Assembly: GCA_900491605.1 (NCBI GenBank)
Contig: UESW01003831.1
Span: forward strand, 1,362,726-1,426,725
Length of the DNA stretch: 64,000 nucleotides
From: Calamus simplicifolius
Taxonomy: Eukaryota; Streptophyta; Magnoliopsida; Arecales; Arecaceae
Reading direction: 5' to 3'
The notes beneath the pieces were generated by a model, which was given only the letters and a program-made list of their open reading frames with translations, did not search any database and was not told where the DNA came from. Positions 34,204-45,991 of the stretch are shown here, in pieces; the stretch's first letter is position 1, and every line of letters begins with the position of its first letter. Position numbers and translations under genes: made by a program.

Positions 34204-35267
34204 TTGATTATAGGTGATCCATCTCAAGGAATAAGAACTAGATCATACATGAGAAATATTAGTAATCATCTTGCATTTGTATCACAAATTGAACCTAAAA
34301 CTATAGAAGAAGCTGAAAAAGATAATAATTGGATGTTAGCAATGCAAGAAGAACTAAATCAATTTACTAGAAATAATGTTTGGACTTAGTTGAAAGACCT
34401 AAAAATCATTCAGTAATAGGATCAAAATGGATTTTTAGAAATAAACTAGATGAAAATGGCATAGTAATTAGAAACAAAGCTAGATTGGTTGCTAAAGGAT
34501 ATAATCAAGAAGAAGGTATTGATTTTGATGAAACCTTTGCACCTGTAGCTAGATTAGAAGCCATTAGGCTATTACTTGCATTTGCATGTCATATGAATTT
34601 TAACTTATTTCAAATGGATGTAAAAAGCGCATTTTTAAATGGATTTATAAATGAAGAAGTTTATGTAGAACAACCACCAGGTTTTGAAGATCACGAATTT
34701 TCAAATCACGTTTTTAAATTGCACAAAGCTTTATATGGTTTGAAACAAGCACCTAGAGCTTGGTATGATAGGTTAAGTAAATTCTTAATAGAAAATGATT
34801 TTACAAGAGGAAATGTTGATAAAACTTTGTTTTTGAAAAGAAAAAGTAAAGATTTACTTGTAGTACAAATATACGTAGATGACATTATTTTTGGTGCTAC
34901 TAACGATTCTCTTTGTCAAGAATTTGCAAAGTTGATGCAGGGAGAATTCGAGATGAGCATGATGGGAGAACTCAACTTCTTCCTTGGACTCCAGATCAAA
35001 CAAAGCAAAGAGGGAATCTTTATCAACCAAACCAAATACACAAGAGAACTACTCAAAAAGTTTGGTATGGAAACAATGAAACCCCTCGGAACTCCAATGA
35101 GTCCTTCATGCAAGCTGGACAAAGATGAAGAAGGTAAAAAGGTTGATCAAAAGTATTATCGAGGTATAATCGGATCCCTTCTTTATTTAACAGCAAGTAG
35201 ACCAGATATATGTTTTCAGTATGTTTATGTGCTAGATTTCAATCTGAACCTAAAGAATCACATTTAA
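34204..35267 (+). pseudogene. Reverse transcriptase of Sire-1 pol
   Basis: WMLAMQEELNQFTRNNVW leads into SKWIFRNKLDENG, NKARLVAKGYNQEEGIDFDE, FAPVARLEAIRLLLAFA, the first catalytic Asp in QMDVKSAFLNGFINEEVYVE, YGLKQAPRAWYDRL and the catalytic YVDDIIFG (about 34874-34897). A stretch of nearly 300 codons (34380-35267) is open; one frameshift near 34385 separates it from the N-terminal part. It copies element RNA into DNA. Confidence 0.9.
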
Positions 35268-35815
35268 TAGCTGTTAAAAGAATACTAAGATATCTAAATG
35301 GAACAAAAATGTAGGTTTATGGTATTCTAGAGACTCCACATTAAACCTAATTGCATATTCAGATTCTGATTATGCTGGATGTAAATTAGATAGAAAAAGC
35401 ACAAGTGGTGCATGCCATTCTTAGGAAGTAACTTAATCACATGGTTTAGCAAAAAGCAAAATTCAGTTGCATTATCAACTACTGAAGCTGAATATGTAGC
35501 AGCTGGAAGTTGCTGTGCGCAAATCCTATGGATTAAGCGACAACTTGAAGACTATGGTATCACACTTGATAAAACACCCATAAGATGTGATAACACTAGC
35601 GCAATCAATTAACTAAAAATCCAATTCAACACTCAAGAACAAAACACATAGAAATTAGATATCATTTTATAAGAGAACATGTAGCTAATGATGAAATTTG
35701 TTTAGATTATGTAAACACTGAAGAACAATTAGCTGACATATTTACAAAACCTTTAAGTGAAGAAAGATTTTGTTATCTTAGAGGAGAGTTAGGAATTTGT
35801 AATCCTTTTGAATAA
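35268..35815 (+). pseudogene. RNase H of Sire-1 pol
   Basis: AYSDSDYAGCKLDRKST (35347-35400), then NLITWFSKKQNSVALSTTEA, EYVAAGSCCAQILWIKRQLE, CDNTSAIN and the conserved C-terminus HIEIRYHFIREHV...ADIFTKPL, ending EFGICNPFE-like sequence before the stop near 35815. Frameshifts near 35310, 35420 and 35610. Confidence 0.85.
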
Positions 35816-35991
35816 ATTTTGAAACCTTAAGGAAATATATCTAGAATTCTTTCAAATCTCAAAATCTTAAGGAAATTTTATCTAGAACTCATATCAATTT
35901 GATCTCTCAAATCCATGATTTTTAATCATACTCAAAGATCAAATTTGGGACATTCATTTCTGAATTTCATTTTTTTTCTGAAATGGTCTCG

Positions 35992-36172
35992 GAGCCGACT
36001 CGAGAGTATCGGAGTCGACTCGAGTTTCTGCTGAAACTCAGGAGTCGACCCCTCTCTGAGCGAGTCGACTCGAGATCGGTCTGTGCTCTGTGACTTACCC
36101 GAGCCGACTCCACGCTTTGCGCGAGTCGACTCGACGTGGTCCCAAATCGATTATTAGGGCACGAGTCGACCC
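35992..36172. repeat. Second GAGTCGACTC-type palindrome cluster, internal to Sire-1
   Basis: Seven copies (GAGCCGACTC, GAGTCGACTC, GAGTCGACCC) between the end of pol and the envelope-like ORF. Two more fall inside the start of that ORF (about 36329-36355). Confidence 0.88.
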
Positions 36173-36268
36173 ATCGGATTCTTCATTCCAAATCTCTCAA
36201 AACCCTCCAAAACCTTTCAAACTTTCCAAAATCTTCCAAAAACCTTGAACAATCATTCCACGAATCAA

Positions 36269-37600
36269 TGGCCCCCAAAACCCGTGGTGCCAGTAGTAGC
36301 GGCCGGGATGAAGAGGAAGAAGACCGTGCGTCGACCCGTCCGCGAGCCGACTCCGGATCTTCATCTGCTTCTCTTCGGATGATTCTCCTGCTCCTACTTC
36401 TACTCCTCAGGTAGACCTTTTGCAAGTAGAGTCATTACCACTGGAAGGAAGTTTGATTTTGATTTGTTTGAGAGAGAGGATTTTGTAGGTTCACAGTTGA
36501 GAAATGGGATTTGAGAAAATATGCTCCCTAGACTGTCCCACTATCCCTGCACTGGTTAAAGAGTTTTACAAAATTTGAGAGGAGACAATGGTTTAGTACT
36601 GTGAGAGGAGTTGGTTTGAATGTCACTGCCATTCTTTCTAACTATTGGACTTACCCCTATCTGGACCCTCCACCTTTGCCCAGAGGATAGGTCTCCTGCC
36701 CTCACCAGATTATTGAATAGAAATTTGAGGGATTTGAAGAAGTTTTTGCCAATCAGCTGCCACTTGGAGTTAAGATTGCTTCACAACATCTGCAGTAGGA
36801 TTCTATTCCCTAAGACAGGCCGATTTGACTATGTATCTGAGAGGGATATTTTGTATGGATGCTGTAGTTTCAGGGAAGCCAATCAACTTACATGATTTAT
36901 GGTATATAGCTGATTGTGGAGGGAAGAGGAAATCCTGTCTTCCCTATGGCATGATCTTACTCAGTTATTCAGAAGCCAAGGGATTGTTTTTAGTGATAGT
37001 GAGCCCAAGAAAAATTTGAGACATACTGACTACTATCTTGGCCACTATTCACCGCATGGGCTTCAAGAAAGAATGGTAATTGGATAAGAAAAGGTCAAGA
37101 TGATAGAGCTGAGGACAGAGTTGAAGACATTGGAGCTGAGGTCGAGGCTGGACCTTCTGTTGCTGGACCTCTGAGGCAGGACCTAGCATGCATTATTCTC
37201 CTCCACCTCAGGCTTCATCTTCTTCTGTTTTTCAGATGAGCAGTTATGTCAACTTAGATCTATGTTTGCTGAGTTTGATAATCAAAGAAAGATGAAATTG
37301 GTCAATTAAGAGAAGATTTAGAGAATTAAAGGAAATATCATTTCAAGACTTGACTTATTTTCATTCTCTATTGGTACTCATGTGGATTCACTCAATGCTG
37401 AGCTTAAGAATATCTTTGAAAGACTTCAAGGGATAGCCGATGGATCCAATGTGTATCTTGATAGAACCAATCAGTTAAGAAGAGATATTGATGCAGCTGT
37501 TGATCAATTCAAGTAACCATGAATGACTTTAACAAATCTCAAAAGGATGATATCATGGAGATGATTGGACACTTAAAAAGTTTAATTTTCAAGCGTGTCA
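36269..37600 (+). pseudogene. Envelope-like ORF (ORF3) of Sire-1
   Basis: Position after pol and before the polypurine tracts matches the extra ORF of Sireviruses. It starts ATG 36269 MAPKTRGASSSGRDEEEEDR. After frameshifts it reads KFDFDLFEREDF, LKKFLPISCHLELRLLHNIC, FDYVSERDILYGC and INLHDLWYIADCGGKRKSCL. The remainder (37100-37600) is Pro/Ser- then coiled-coil-like. The domain is often called envelope-like or a putative plant transposon protein. I see no signal peptide or fusion peptide, and no evidence of infectivity. At least six frame breaks. Confidence 0.7.
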
Positions 37601-37850
37601 AATGAATTTGATACTTATCTTAGTTGTATCTCTAGGATTGTATCTAGGAAATTTTGCTTTAATGAATGTATTTGAACTTTGATGAATCTAAGTTTTTAAA
37701 TTTGATTCCATGAACATTTTGATGTAATTTGATGTACTTTTGAAGTAATGAGAATATGTTGAGTGAATTCTCAATACTCAATTGATAACTTAAATGCTGA
37801 ATGAATTCGAATGAATTTTGATGCTCTCTTTCAACCTTTTTGTTGATTAC

Positions 37851-38021
37851 AAAAAAGGGGGAGAGATTTTATAGTATATTGGAATTCTTAAGTTAAATTT
37901 AAATTTCATAGGGGGAGCTACCTCATTGAGGGGGAGCCTTTCCATGAACACAAAATGATTTTGGTATCATAATCATAATGCATATACTCAATGTTTTTGT
38001 CATCATCAAAAAGGGGGAGAT
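37851..38021 (+). other. Multiple polypurine tracts before the Sire-1 3' LTR
   Basis: G-rich purine runs AAAAAAGGGGGAGAGA (37851), GGGGGAGC (37911), GAGGGGGAGC (37929) and AAAAAGGGGGAGA (38008), the last abutting the LTR. Repeated tracts are a known Sirevirus feature. Confidence 0.8.
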
Positions 38022-39665
38022 TGTTGAGAAATTATTGAAACATAATTGCCCCAACTTTATTGATTTTGATGATTTCCAAAAGCCATGAGTATTTTAAAGA
38101 AAACAATGAGTTTATTATCAAAATCTTGAGCTTATTCAAATTGAAACCAATGACTCTAAATGTTTAATTCACTGATTTTTGAATCAATTTTTTCAAGCTC
38201 TATTTTGAATTCAAAAGAAATTTTACATAATATATTTTAATCAATGATTTCTTGAAACATGTCTTGAATTCATGCTTAATGCATATTTATTGTTTCAAGT
38301 CAAAATATCATTTAAAATTATTTTAAATAATTGGGACGATTTAAAGTCAATCAGAATTTTCTGATTTTTGTATCGTCCCGAGCCGACTCAAGAGTTTCCG
38401 AGTCGACTCCCCAAGTCTGAACGAGTCGACCTTGAGTTTTCAAGAGTCGACCCCTGATTCTCGAGCCGACTCGACTGTGCGAGCCGACTCGACTCAGACA
38501 CCAGAAAGTCTCATTTTTGAGCACTTCTCGAGTCGACTCCCCATTTTCTCGAGTCGACTCCCGACTTTCAGGAGCCGACACTTTTTTTCACGAGTCGACG
38601 CTTAAAATGTTTCTATTTGGAATGGACTGTCGAGCCGACTCCCACAAAGCTCGAGCCGACTCCACGAATTCTGGGCGATTTTTAACGATGACACATCAGC
38701 CCAACGGTAAGATTTTTGAATAACGGCTATTTTTCCTTGACTCTAACGGATATATTTTTGCAGATTCTATAAATAGAGGAGTTCTTTTCAAATCAAAAAA
38801 AGAAAAAATCAAAAAGAGAGAAAAGAATATCATTTGAAAAGAGGGAAAAACAGAGCATATTGAAAAATCTTTAGCTCAAAAGAGTGATTCAAAAGGAGTG
38901 AAATCCAAGTGAAAGATTCGTCCACTCCTTCTCATCAATCCACAAGAGCCAAAAGAAAATCCAAAGCATTTCAAGGTCAAATCGAAGGATTTTCAAAAGA
39001 GAAAAAGCTTCATCTCAACTCCAAAGCTTCAACGGTCAAGAATCTGCTGAGGCCTGATTCAACACTTCAAGAGGAGTTGAAGAGAAGAAGGAAGAAAGCC
39101 AAGCATCCACCATCTGCAAATAATCAGGCTTTTCTAACCTTTTATTTTACTTTTTGTATATTTGCTCAAGGGGAGCACTTATTGTTCAAACACTCATTAT
39201 TATTTGTTTGCTGATTCAATCAGTGGATTGAATCAGTGGAGGTTGGTATACCTCGTTACAAGCCGGAGTGCTTGTGTTGGGTTAGTTGTGAGCCCGAAAA
39301 ACAACGTGTAGGGTTTTGTGCTGGTAAGCCCGTGTAAAACCAGCTGGGTTCGTTGTGCACCCGGAAAACAACAAGTTTGAGTTGTGAGCTTGGAAAACAA
39401 CTCGGCTGTAATCTAGAGAGATTATAGTGTGGACCCAAGTGAATCTTGGGAGTGGACGTAGGTGTTGGTTGCACCGAACCACTATAAAATTCTTGTGTTT
39501 GCCGTGCCTAATTTTCTCTCTCTATCTCTCTTTATTTGCTTGTGTATTGCTTTTAGTTAGCCTCTCACTTGCACATCTTGCTAACTAATCAATTAAAGTT
39601 AAAAAGTCTTAAATTTTTAAGAACCCAATTCACCCCCCCCTCTTGGGTTGCCATCTGGGCCAACA
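38022..39665 (+). repeat. 3' LTR of Sire-1
   Basis: Starts TGTTGAGAAATTATTG and ends CCAACA. Differs from the 5' LTR mostly by 1-6-base indels, with few substitutions. TATAAATA at 38768-38775. Confidence 0.93.
38380..38663. repeat. GAGTCGACTC-type palindrome cluster (Sire-1 3' LTR)
   Basis: Same series as 29647-29909, with one extra GAGCCGACTC near the end. Confidence 0.88.
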
Positions 39666-39670
39666 AAAAT

Positions 39671-40726
39671 ATTAAGATAACTTTTAACTCTTAGAGATTA
39701 CTTTAACGTGGGGTGATGTGTGAGAGAGAAAATCTTTCAACAATCCCATATCTTTATCCAACAATCCATTGTTAATTTCTTTTGATATCTTTATCGTGGG
39801 ATGAACACTCCTTATGAAATATGCCTACGATATGTTCCTTAGCACACTATATAATTTTTAATTTTAAATAATTTTAAATTTATTTTTAAATAATTATATT
39901 ATTTAAAATAGAAATTAATCTAATTAATTTCTATATAAAATTAATTTATAATTCTCAATTCCAAATTAATAACTCAACCCAACATATCATAAAGTTCACA
40001 TAATTTAATGGAGCTATCCAGAGGAACTATGGATATTATAATTTTAAGCTCTAATAATTTTGACATTCAAACACTTTAATTAAAATATCAAAATTATTAA
40101 TTCCAAATTACTCCACCTTATGGGAACTGCACGAAGGAATAGATTTCATCTTGTATATTAATATTTTTGGTTACTTATGTTATTATATTTTTAATATACC
40201 AAGGATTTGACACTATATTTATGTGTCATTACCTAGCATGTTAAAAATATAATACAATAAATAAGAGTCTATTAATTACTCAAAATTAAGAGCGATTCAT
40301 ATATGACCATCATTGATTAATTTTGAATGCTCTATTTTAACAACAGAATTTATTAGAGATTCATAATTAATCACGTTTCAGTCCTATATAATCAAATTAT
40401 ATAAAGCACTTTCATTCTGATAATCTCATTATCAACAATCCGGATAAGATCATTTCATTCAGAATGTAATGAACCACGCTAGTAATTTTAAATTAAAGAT
40501 CCCAGCTTTAATTTATAATTATGGATAGATTTAGATTATTTTACTTTAAATATTATTCTCTGTATATAACACTTATATACAATATTTAAAGTTACATTTA
40601 AATAATCTAAGAAGTTTTAATATTTATAAAGAATCAAAACATGCATGCAAAAATAATATTAAAAAATTTCTTAAATTAATCAGTAAAATAATAAATATCA
40701 TTTATTTATAGGCACATATCCCAACA
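39671..40726 (-). repeat. Copia 3' LTR, proximal piece
   Basis: Continues the LTR after the Sirevirus (ATTAAGATAAC..., matching 46338 onward) and ends GCACATATCCCAACA, the LTR start in element orientation. The matching end of the 5' LTR is at 47606. Confidence 0.88.
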
Positions 40727-40740
40727 ATCTTTCACTTGCT

Positions 40741-41228
40741 CTAAAGTAAATGAGACATGTCTCTAAGTCCAATCCCTTCAAGATGTAGCTTAAAACCCTG
40801 AGCCGATAATGTCTTAGTGAACGGATCAGCTATATTGTTCGCAGATGCGATCTTCTCAACTGAAACGTCTCCTCTACTGACAATCTCTCTCACAATATAA
40901 AATTTTCTCTCTATATCCTTTCCTTTACGATGGCTTCTGAATTCCTTGGCATTGGCTATTGCTCCACTATTATCACAATAGAATCTAATTGGTTCATGCA
41001 TATCTAGAACAACTTCTAGATCTTTCAAGAATTCGTAAAGTTAGACATCCTCTTTAGCTGCTTCACAAGCTGCTACATATTCAGCCTACATGGTGGAGTC
41101 AGCAATGCAGGTTTGCTTGACGCTTCTCCATATAATAGCTCCTCCTTCCAAAGTGAACACCGCTCCAAAGGTAGACTTCTGAGAGTGTCTATCTGATTAA
41201 AAATCAGAATATGTATATCCAATAGGAA
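40741..41228 (-). pseudogene. RNase H of the minus-strand copia
   Basis: C-terminal RNase H: RFYCDNSGAIANAKEFRSHR, RKFYIVREIVSRGDV, ASANNIADPFTK (the DPFTK motif typical of copia), ending GIGLRDMSHLL* at 40741, just inside the LTR. The N-terminal part (41029-41228) is interrupted by several stops. Confidence 0.85.
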
Positions 41229-42379
41229 TCAAATCCCTACCGAAATATACCACATATAGTTTTCCGTCCTTCTTATATATTTGAGAATATGCTTGACCAT
41301 AACCCAGTGATCCAATCCTGGGTTTGACTGGTATCGACTAACCACTCCCACTGCAAAGCATATGTCGAGTCTTGTACACAACATTGCATACATCAGACTG
41401 CCAACTGCCAAAGCATAGAGAATCTATCTCATATCTTCCTCCTCTTGTGGTGTTTTAGGACACTGCTCTTTAGAAAGATAAACTCCATGTCGAGTAGGTA
41501 AATTACCTTTCTTGGAGTTTTGCATTGCAAATCTGACAAGTACCTTATCAATATACGATGCCTGAGACAATGCTAAAAGCCTATTCTTGCAATCTCGTAT
41601 AATTTGGATGCTAAGAATGTAGCTTGCTTCTCCCAAATCCTTCATTTGGAATTGGCCAGCTAACTAGTTATTTACTTTGGATAGAGATTCCACATCATTC
41701 CCAATGAGTAAAATGTCATCCACATAAAGAACTAAGAAAACCACTTTATTCCCTTCCATTTGCTTATAGACACAAGGTTTACCTAAATTTTGTTCAAAAT
41801 CATAAGATTTTATGGCTTCATTAAATTTGATGTTCCAAGATCTAGAAGCTAGCTTAAGCCCATAAATGGACCTTTGCAATTTGCAGACTTTTTGCTCTTG
41901 GCCTTTAACCACCAAACCCTTTGGTTGGATTATATAAATAGTCTCTTCAAGATGGCCGTTTAAAAATGTTGTCTTGACATCTATTTGCCATATGTCATAA
42001 TCACAATGAGTAGTAATGGATAAGAGAATCCGAATGGATTTTAGCATGGCTACTGATAAAAAGTATCCTCATAGTCTACTCCTTCCTTTTGGGTAAAACC
42101 CTTTGCCACCAACCTAGCCTTGAAAGTCTCTACTTTCTCATTGGCTCCTCTCTTTCTCTTATAAATCCATTTGCATCCAATAGATTTAACGCCTTATGGT
42201 AGATCTACAAGTTTCCAGACTAAATTGGAGTACATTGACTCTATTTCGAGTTTCATGGCTTCCTGCCATTTCTCTTGATCAACATCCTTCATTGCCATCT
42301 TGTATGTCAATGTATCATCATCACTACTATCGGTGACTGCAACTTGTGCTTCTCCATCTTGATGATAGTGGATGGACAA
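41229..42379 (-). pseudogene. pol: Reverse transcriptase of the minus-strand copia
   Basis: Read right to left: KWQEAMKLEIESMYSNLVW (42194-42379); a gap with stops; IRILLSITTHCDYDIWQIDV and KTTFLNGHLEETIYIIQPKG with the first catalytic Asp; YGLKLASRSWNIKF; then catalytic LYVDDILLIGND (near 41700). MKDLGEASYILSIQIIRD (41424-41645) and SLMYAMLCTRLDICFAVG (41229-41411) follow in other frames. Each piece ends at a stop, so no continuous enzyme is encoded. Confidence 0.87.
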
Positions 42380-42445
42380 TCTTATTTTCCTCCCACTGCG
42401 TCATGGTGGCGATGATGTTTGATCTTGAGTAGTGATCTCAACTTT

Positions 42446-43385
42446 TTATTGTTCAATAACTTTTGTCGGTGTAGGGCTGATCTCACCAGTCATCAACTCT
42501 TCCAGAACAACTTTACTTCTGGGTTTGAATTCTGTTATATAATTGTACTCGAGAAATGTAGCATATGTCGACATAAATACTTTATTATCTTGAACACTAT
42601 AAAATAGATCTCCTCTCGTTCTCTTAGGGTATCCTACAAACATGCATACTTTTGAACGAGGTTTCAGCTTTCCAGCCTTTCCTTTCAGCACATGGGCTAG
42701 ACACCCCCATATGCGGATGTGTCTCAAACTAGGTTTGCGACCGTTCCATAACTCTAAGGGAGTCTTAGGGATTGACTTAGATGGAACTAAGTTAAGAATG
42801 TATACAACTGTTTGTAGTGCATATCCCCAAAATGAGGTAGGCAAAGAAGAATAGCTCAACATTGATCTTATCCTATCAAGCAAAGTGCAATTCCTTCTTT
42901 CAGCTACACCATTTTGTTGTGGTGTCGCAGGTGCCGTGAGCTGTGATAATATTCTATTCTCAATCAAGTGGTCCTTGAATTCATAATCAAGGTACTCTCC
43001 TTCTCGATCAGCTCGAAGAGTTTTGATTAATTTCTGAGCTATTTTTCTACAGCACGGAATTCTTTGAACTTTCCAAAGGCCTTGGATTTTCTTTGCATCA
43101 TGTATGCATATCCATATCTTGAATAATCGTTAATAAATGTGACAAAATATTCATAGCCCCCTCTAACTTTTATATTCAAAGGCTCACATACATCAGTATG
43201 TATGATCTCTAAAGGTACTTTTGCTCTTTCATCTTTGCTGTAAAAGGTCTTTTGATCATTTTTTTTCTAGACAAGATTCACAGACCGGTAGAGTGCCAAC
43301 TCTTAGCTCTCTTAAAGGACCATCCTTCACTAGTCTTTATATTCTATTTATATTAATGTGACTAAGCCTCAAATGCCACAAATAC
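42446..43385 (-). pseudogene. Integrase of the minus-strand copia
   Basis: The zinc region LWHLRLSHININ...CESCLE lies at about 43260-43370. The core C-terminal half contains the catalytic-Glu segment TAPATPQQNGVAERRN (near 42900), then MLSYSSLPTSFWGYAL, VPSKSIPKTPLELWNGRKPS and VCMFVGYPKRTRGDLFYS. A stop interrupts the zinc region (NRI*RL), and frame changes lie between 42970 and 43260. Confidence 0.83.
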
Positions 43386-43860
43386 GTGTCATTGTTGTTA
43401 TTCGCAATTTTTTTCTTTTAGGGGTTAGTTCAGCGACTTTAAACATTTTAGTTTGAAGTAAGTTGTTGAAAATTGGTTTAACAAAATATAGATCATTTTC
43501 GACATACCCTGAACAAATATTTATTCCATTCTTATAAATTGAAACAAAGTCAATACTATAAGAAATATAAATAAATTGTTCATGCAACTTTGATACCGAA
43601 ATCAAATTTCGTTTGAAATCTAAAATATAATAAACATTGTTCAAAAGCAAATATTTTTTATTAGCAAATGACGACAATCGCACTGTCCCTACTGCTGTCG
43701 CTGACACCTTTTTTTCACTGCCAACTCTCATCGTGAAATCTTCTACTTGAAGATCTCGGGCAGACTCAAGCATCTGCAAAAAATATAGACATGGTTAGAT
43801 GCTTCTAAATCAATAATCTAGCTTGAGAAATCATTCTCAACTAAGCATGTTTATATGACT
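43369..43860 (-). pseudogene. Protease region of the minus-strand copia
   Basis: The active-site segment near 43800 reads IIDLEASNHV, where copia proteases have D-S-G-A; the catalytic triad is mutated. The following YLLLNNVYYILDFKRNLISV and SKLHEQ motif is well preserved in an open 136-codon stretch. Confidence 0.75.
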
Positions 43861-43894
43861 AGTAAATCTAATTTACCATATTTCTTTTTCTGTT

Positions 43895-44552
43895 TTAGCT
43901 CATTAAGGTACTTTTGATAGTTCCTTTTTCAATGGCCATCTTGATGATAGTGGAAACACTTTCCTTTAGGTTTAGGCTGAGTAACCTTTTCCTTCTTCTT
44001 CTGGATCTTCTTCTTTTTGTTGTCCTTTTTCTTTCCCATATTCTTCTTCTTTTTTTTTTTCTTTGAAAAAGAAGGCTTTTCCTCAGCTGTATTGACTTCA
44101 GCAACATTTGCCCTACCACCCTTATTATCTATAAGGGTTTCATAAATTTGCAGAGCATTCAGGAGTTCAGTCAGATTACACTTCTTATGATTCATAATGT
44201 AATTAGTCCTGAATTGGAGAAAAGCGAAAGATAGTGTCTCCAGGATCATACCCACCTAAGTTTTTTCATCAATTTTAGGTCCATTGATTTCAGCCTCATT
44301 GAAATGATTGACCATTTTGAGGACGTGCTCACGAACATAAGAACCATTCTTCATTTTGCCATTCATAATGGCTTTTACAGCTTCGTGGCGAGCCTGATCA
44401 TATGGGCGTCCAAACATCTGCTGCAGAGATTCCATGATCTCTTTTGCAGTTTCAAGGGCCTCGTGCTTAGTTCTAAGCACCTCATTTATTGCTGGCTTTG
44501 TTGTTTGCAACAACCCAGTATTTGTACTTTTCAGTAACAGCTTTGGAGGCAT
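43895..44552 (-). pseudogene. gag: gag of the minus-strand copia
   Basis: ETAKEIMESLQQMFGRPYDQ, ARHEAVKAIMNGKMKNGSYV, REHVLKMVNHFNEAEINGPK and NLTELLNALQIYETL are typical copia capsid. A Lys-rich stretch leads to a knuckle remnant CFHYHQDGH in which expected Cys positions are Tyr. An in-frame TAG at 44256-44258 (KT*VG) and a TGA after QDGH look like point nonsense changes rather than frameshifts, since both sides share one frame. Confidence 0.85.
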
Positions 44553-45857
44553 TGGTTAGAGGCATTGGAGGACAATCCTTTTTAAGGACATAGTGATAGT
44601 TTTCATTAATGAGGAGGATATTTATGTTGCTTTTCCATTAACAAAAATTTTACCAGTTAAAACTTAAGAGGTAAGAAATGAGAAAATCGAGTTTGATATA
44701 TTTGCTGAAAAATAAAAAATTTTAATAAATAATTGCATAAATATCACACAATTTAAGATAAAGTAAATATGATGCATAAATGCACATGTTAAAATACACA
44801 AAACATGTTTACTTTAAAGGTCTAAGGAATTTTAATCTCCACAACTAAGTACCGAAGTAAGGTAGGTCAAATAGTTGCTAATTAAAATAAGACTTTCTCA
44901 ATTAATAAATATTCCCAAAATATCTCATATTTTAAATATTTATTAATTTTCTTAAATTTTGATCAAGAAAATAATTAACTAATTTAATTATTTCTTCATG
45001 AGTACGACCCATCATATCAAATTTTTAAGACTTAACGTTGAAATTGCCGCCATAGGATAGGCCAATTCTAAAATATATCTTAAAAATCCTATCTCATGAA
45101 AAACAACCTTGTTATTGCCATTAGTAGATACCCTCCGTAGAAGAATAAAATCAAAGCATCTCGAGGCACTGCTAATAACTCACGGTGTTGTACTAACAAT
45201 GGAGACTGAGGCTTATATTGTCATATTATCCCTTTCACTCATTATTTTACAAAAGAATATTTATTTATAAAATAACTCTTATTTCATAAATCCTTAGCTA
45301 ATTTAAACAATTTAAATCACTAAGATTTTATTATTTTAAACATTTTAAAATTATAAAATAAGTTAAATGTGATAATTTAAAATTTAACACTTAAATTCAA
45401 AACTTTACATTTGGCACATTAATTTTACAAATCCAATTACAAAATTAATTTATAAATTTAATCTCCTTAAATTTATTGCAAAGTGCATTAAATTTAATTT
45501 ACTAAAACCTTTTTAGTAAAAATAAATAATAATGCACTTATATGCATGATATACAACAAATAATAATATGCATGGCAATGTAATTATTATCAAAATAATA
45601 AAAATATTTAATGAGAAGTGAAACGAAAAAATTTGATCGGATTCCATGGAATCCAAAATATTAATAGTAAATACCAGCCTAATAATTGAAAATAATCTAA
45701 TTTGACATCATAAATCAATCATTTTATACTTTTATCATGATATTATAATGTAATGGCTAAATACCCTATAAGACATCACAACCATCATAAATACCATAAG
45801 GTTCCACCACAAAAAAATGGATTAGCAACAATACATTCATTGGTGGAAAAAGTTAAT
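44553..45857 (-). other. Copia leader region between 5' LTR and gag
   Basis: AT-rich, no open frame of note. I find no Met-tRNA primer site (GCTCTGATACCA on the + strand) near the LTR edge, where it would be expected. Confidence 0.5.
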
Positions 45858-45984
45858 GAGACAAGAGTAGTATTAATGCATTGATCCCATCAGAATGGTG
45901 CTATTAAGTGTGCTTAAGTGAGAGTAGTATTAGGATTTAAATGAAAGTAGTACTAGGATGGGTGATCTCTTGGGAAGTCCTCAT
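45858..45984 (+). ncRNA. 5S rRNA-derived sequence with a 23-bp internal duplication
   Basis: Matches plant 5S rRNA in order: GATCCCATCAGAA (45883-45895), the A-box-like ATTAAGTGTGCTTAAGTGAG (45903-45922), GAGTAGTATTAGGAT, then a duplicated AGTAGTACTAGGAT running into GGATGGGTGATCTCTTGGGA (C box) and AGTCCTC. The repeat shifts the sequence by 23 bp. It has many C-to-T type differences, so it is not a functional 5S gene. It could be a Cassandra-type TRIM remnant, a 5S-derived SINE or a stray 5S pseudogene. It abuts the copia 5' LTR. Confidence 0.8.
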
Positions 45985-45991
45985 CAATAGA

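Larger units (their letters stand above)
29274..39665 (+). mobile_element. Sirevirus (Ty1-copia, SIRE/Maximus lineage), complete, nested (Sire-1)
   Basis: 10.39 kb with LTRs of about 1.64 kb, ends TGTTGAG...CCAACA (the left copy starts TATTGAG, one change). AAAAT is duplicated at 29269-29273 and 39666-39670. The primer site is complementary to initiator Met-tRNA. Gag, copia-order pol, an additional envelope-like ORF and several G-rich polypurine tracts before the 3' LTR are Sirevirus hallmarks. Every gene contains frameshifts or stops. Confidence 0.93.

Noticed and set aside
36269..37600. Integrated virus suggested by the envelope-like ORF
   Set aside because: The whole unit is a standard Sirevirus retrotransposon with LTRs and target duplication; no viral capsid or replicase genes apart from its own gag-pol.
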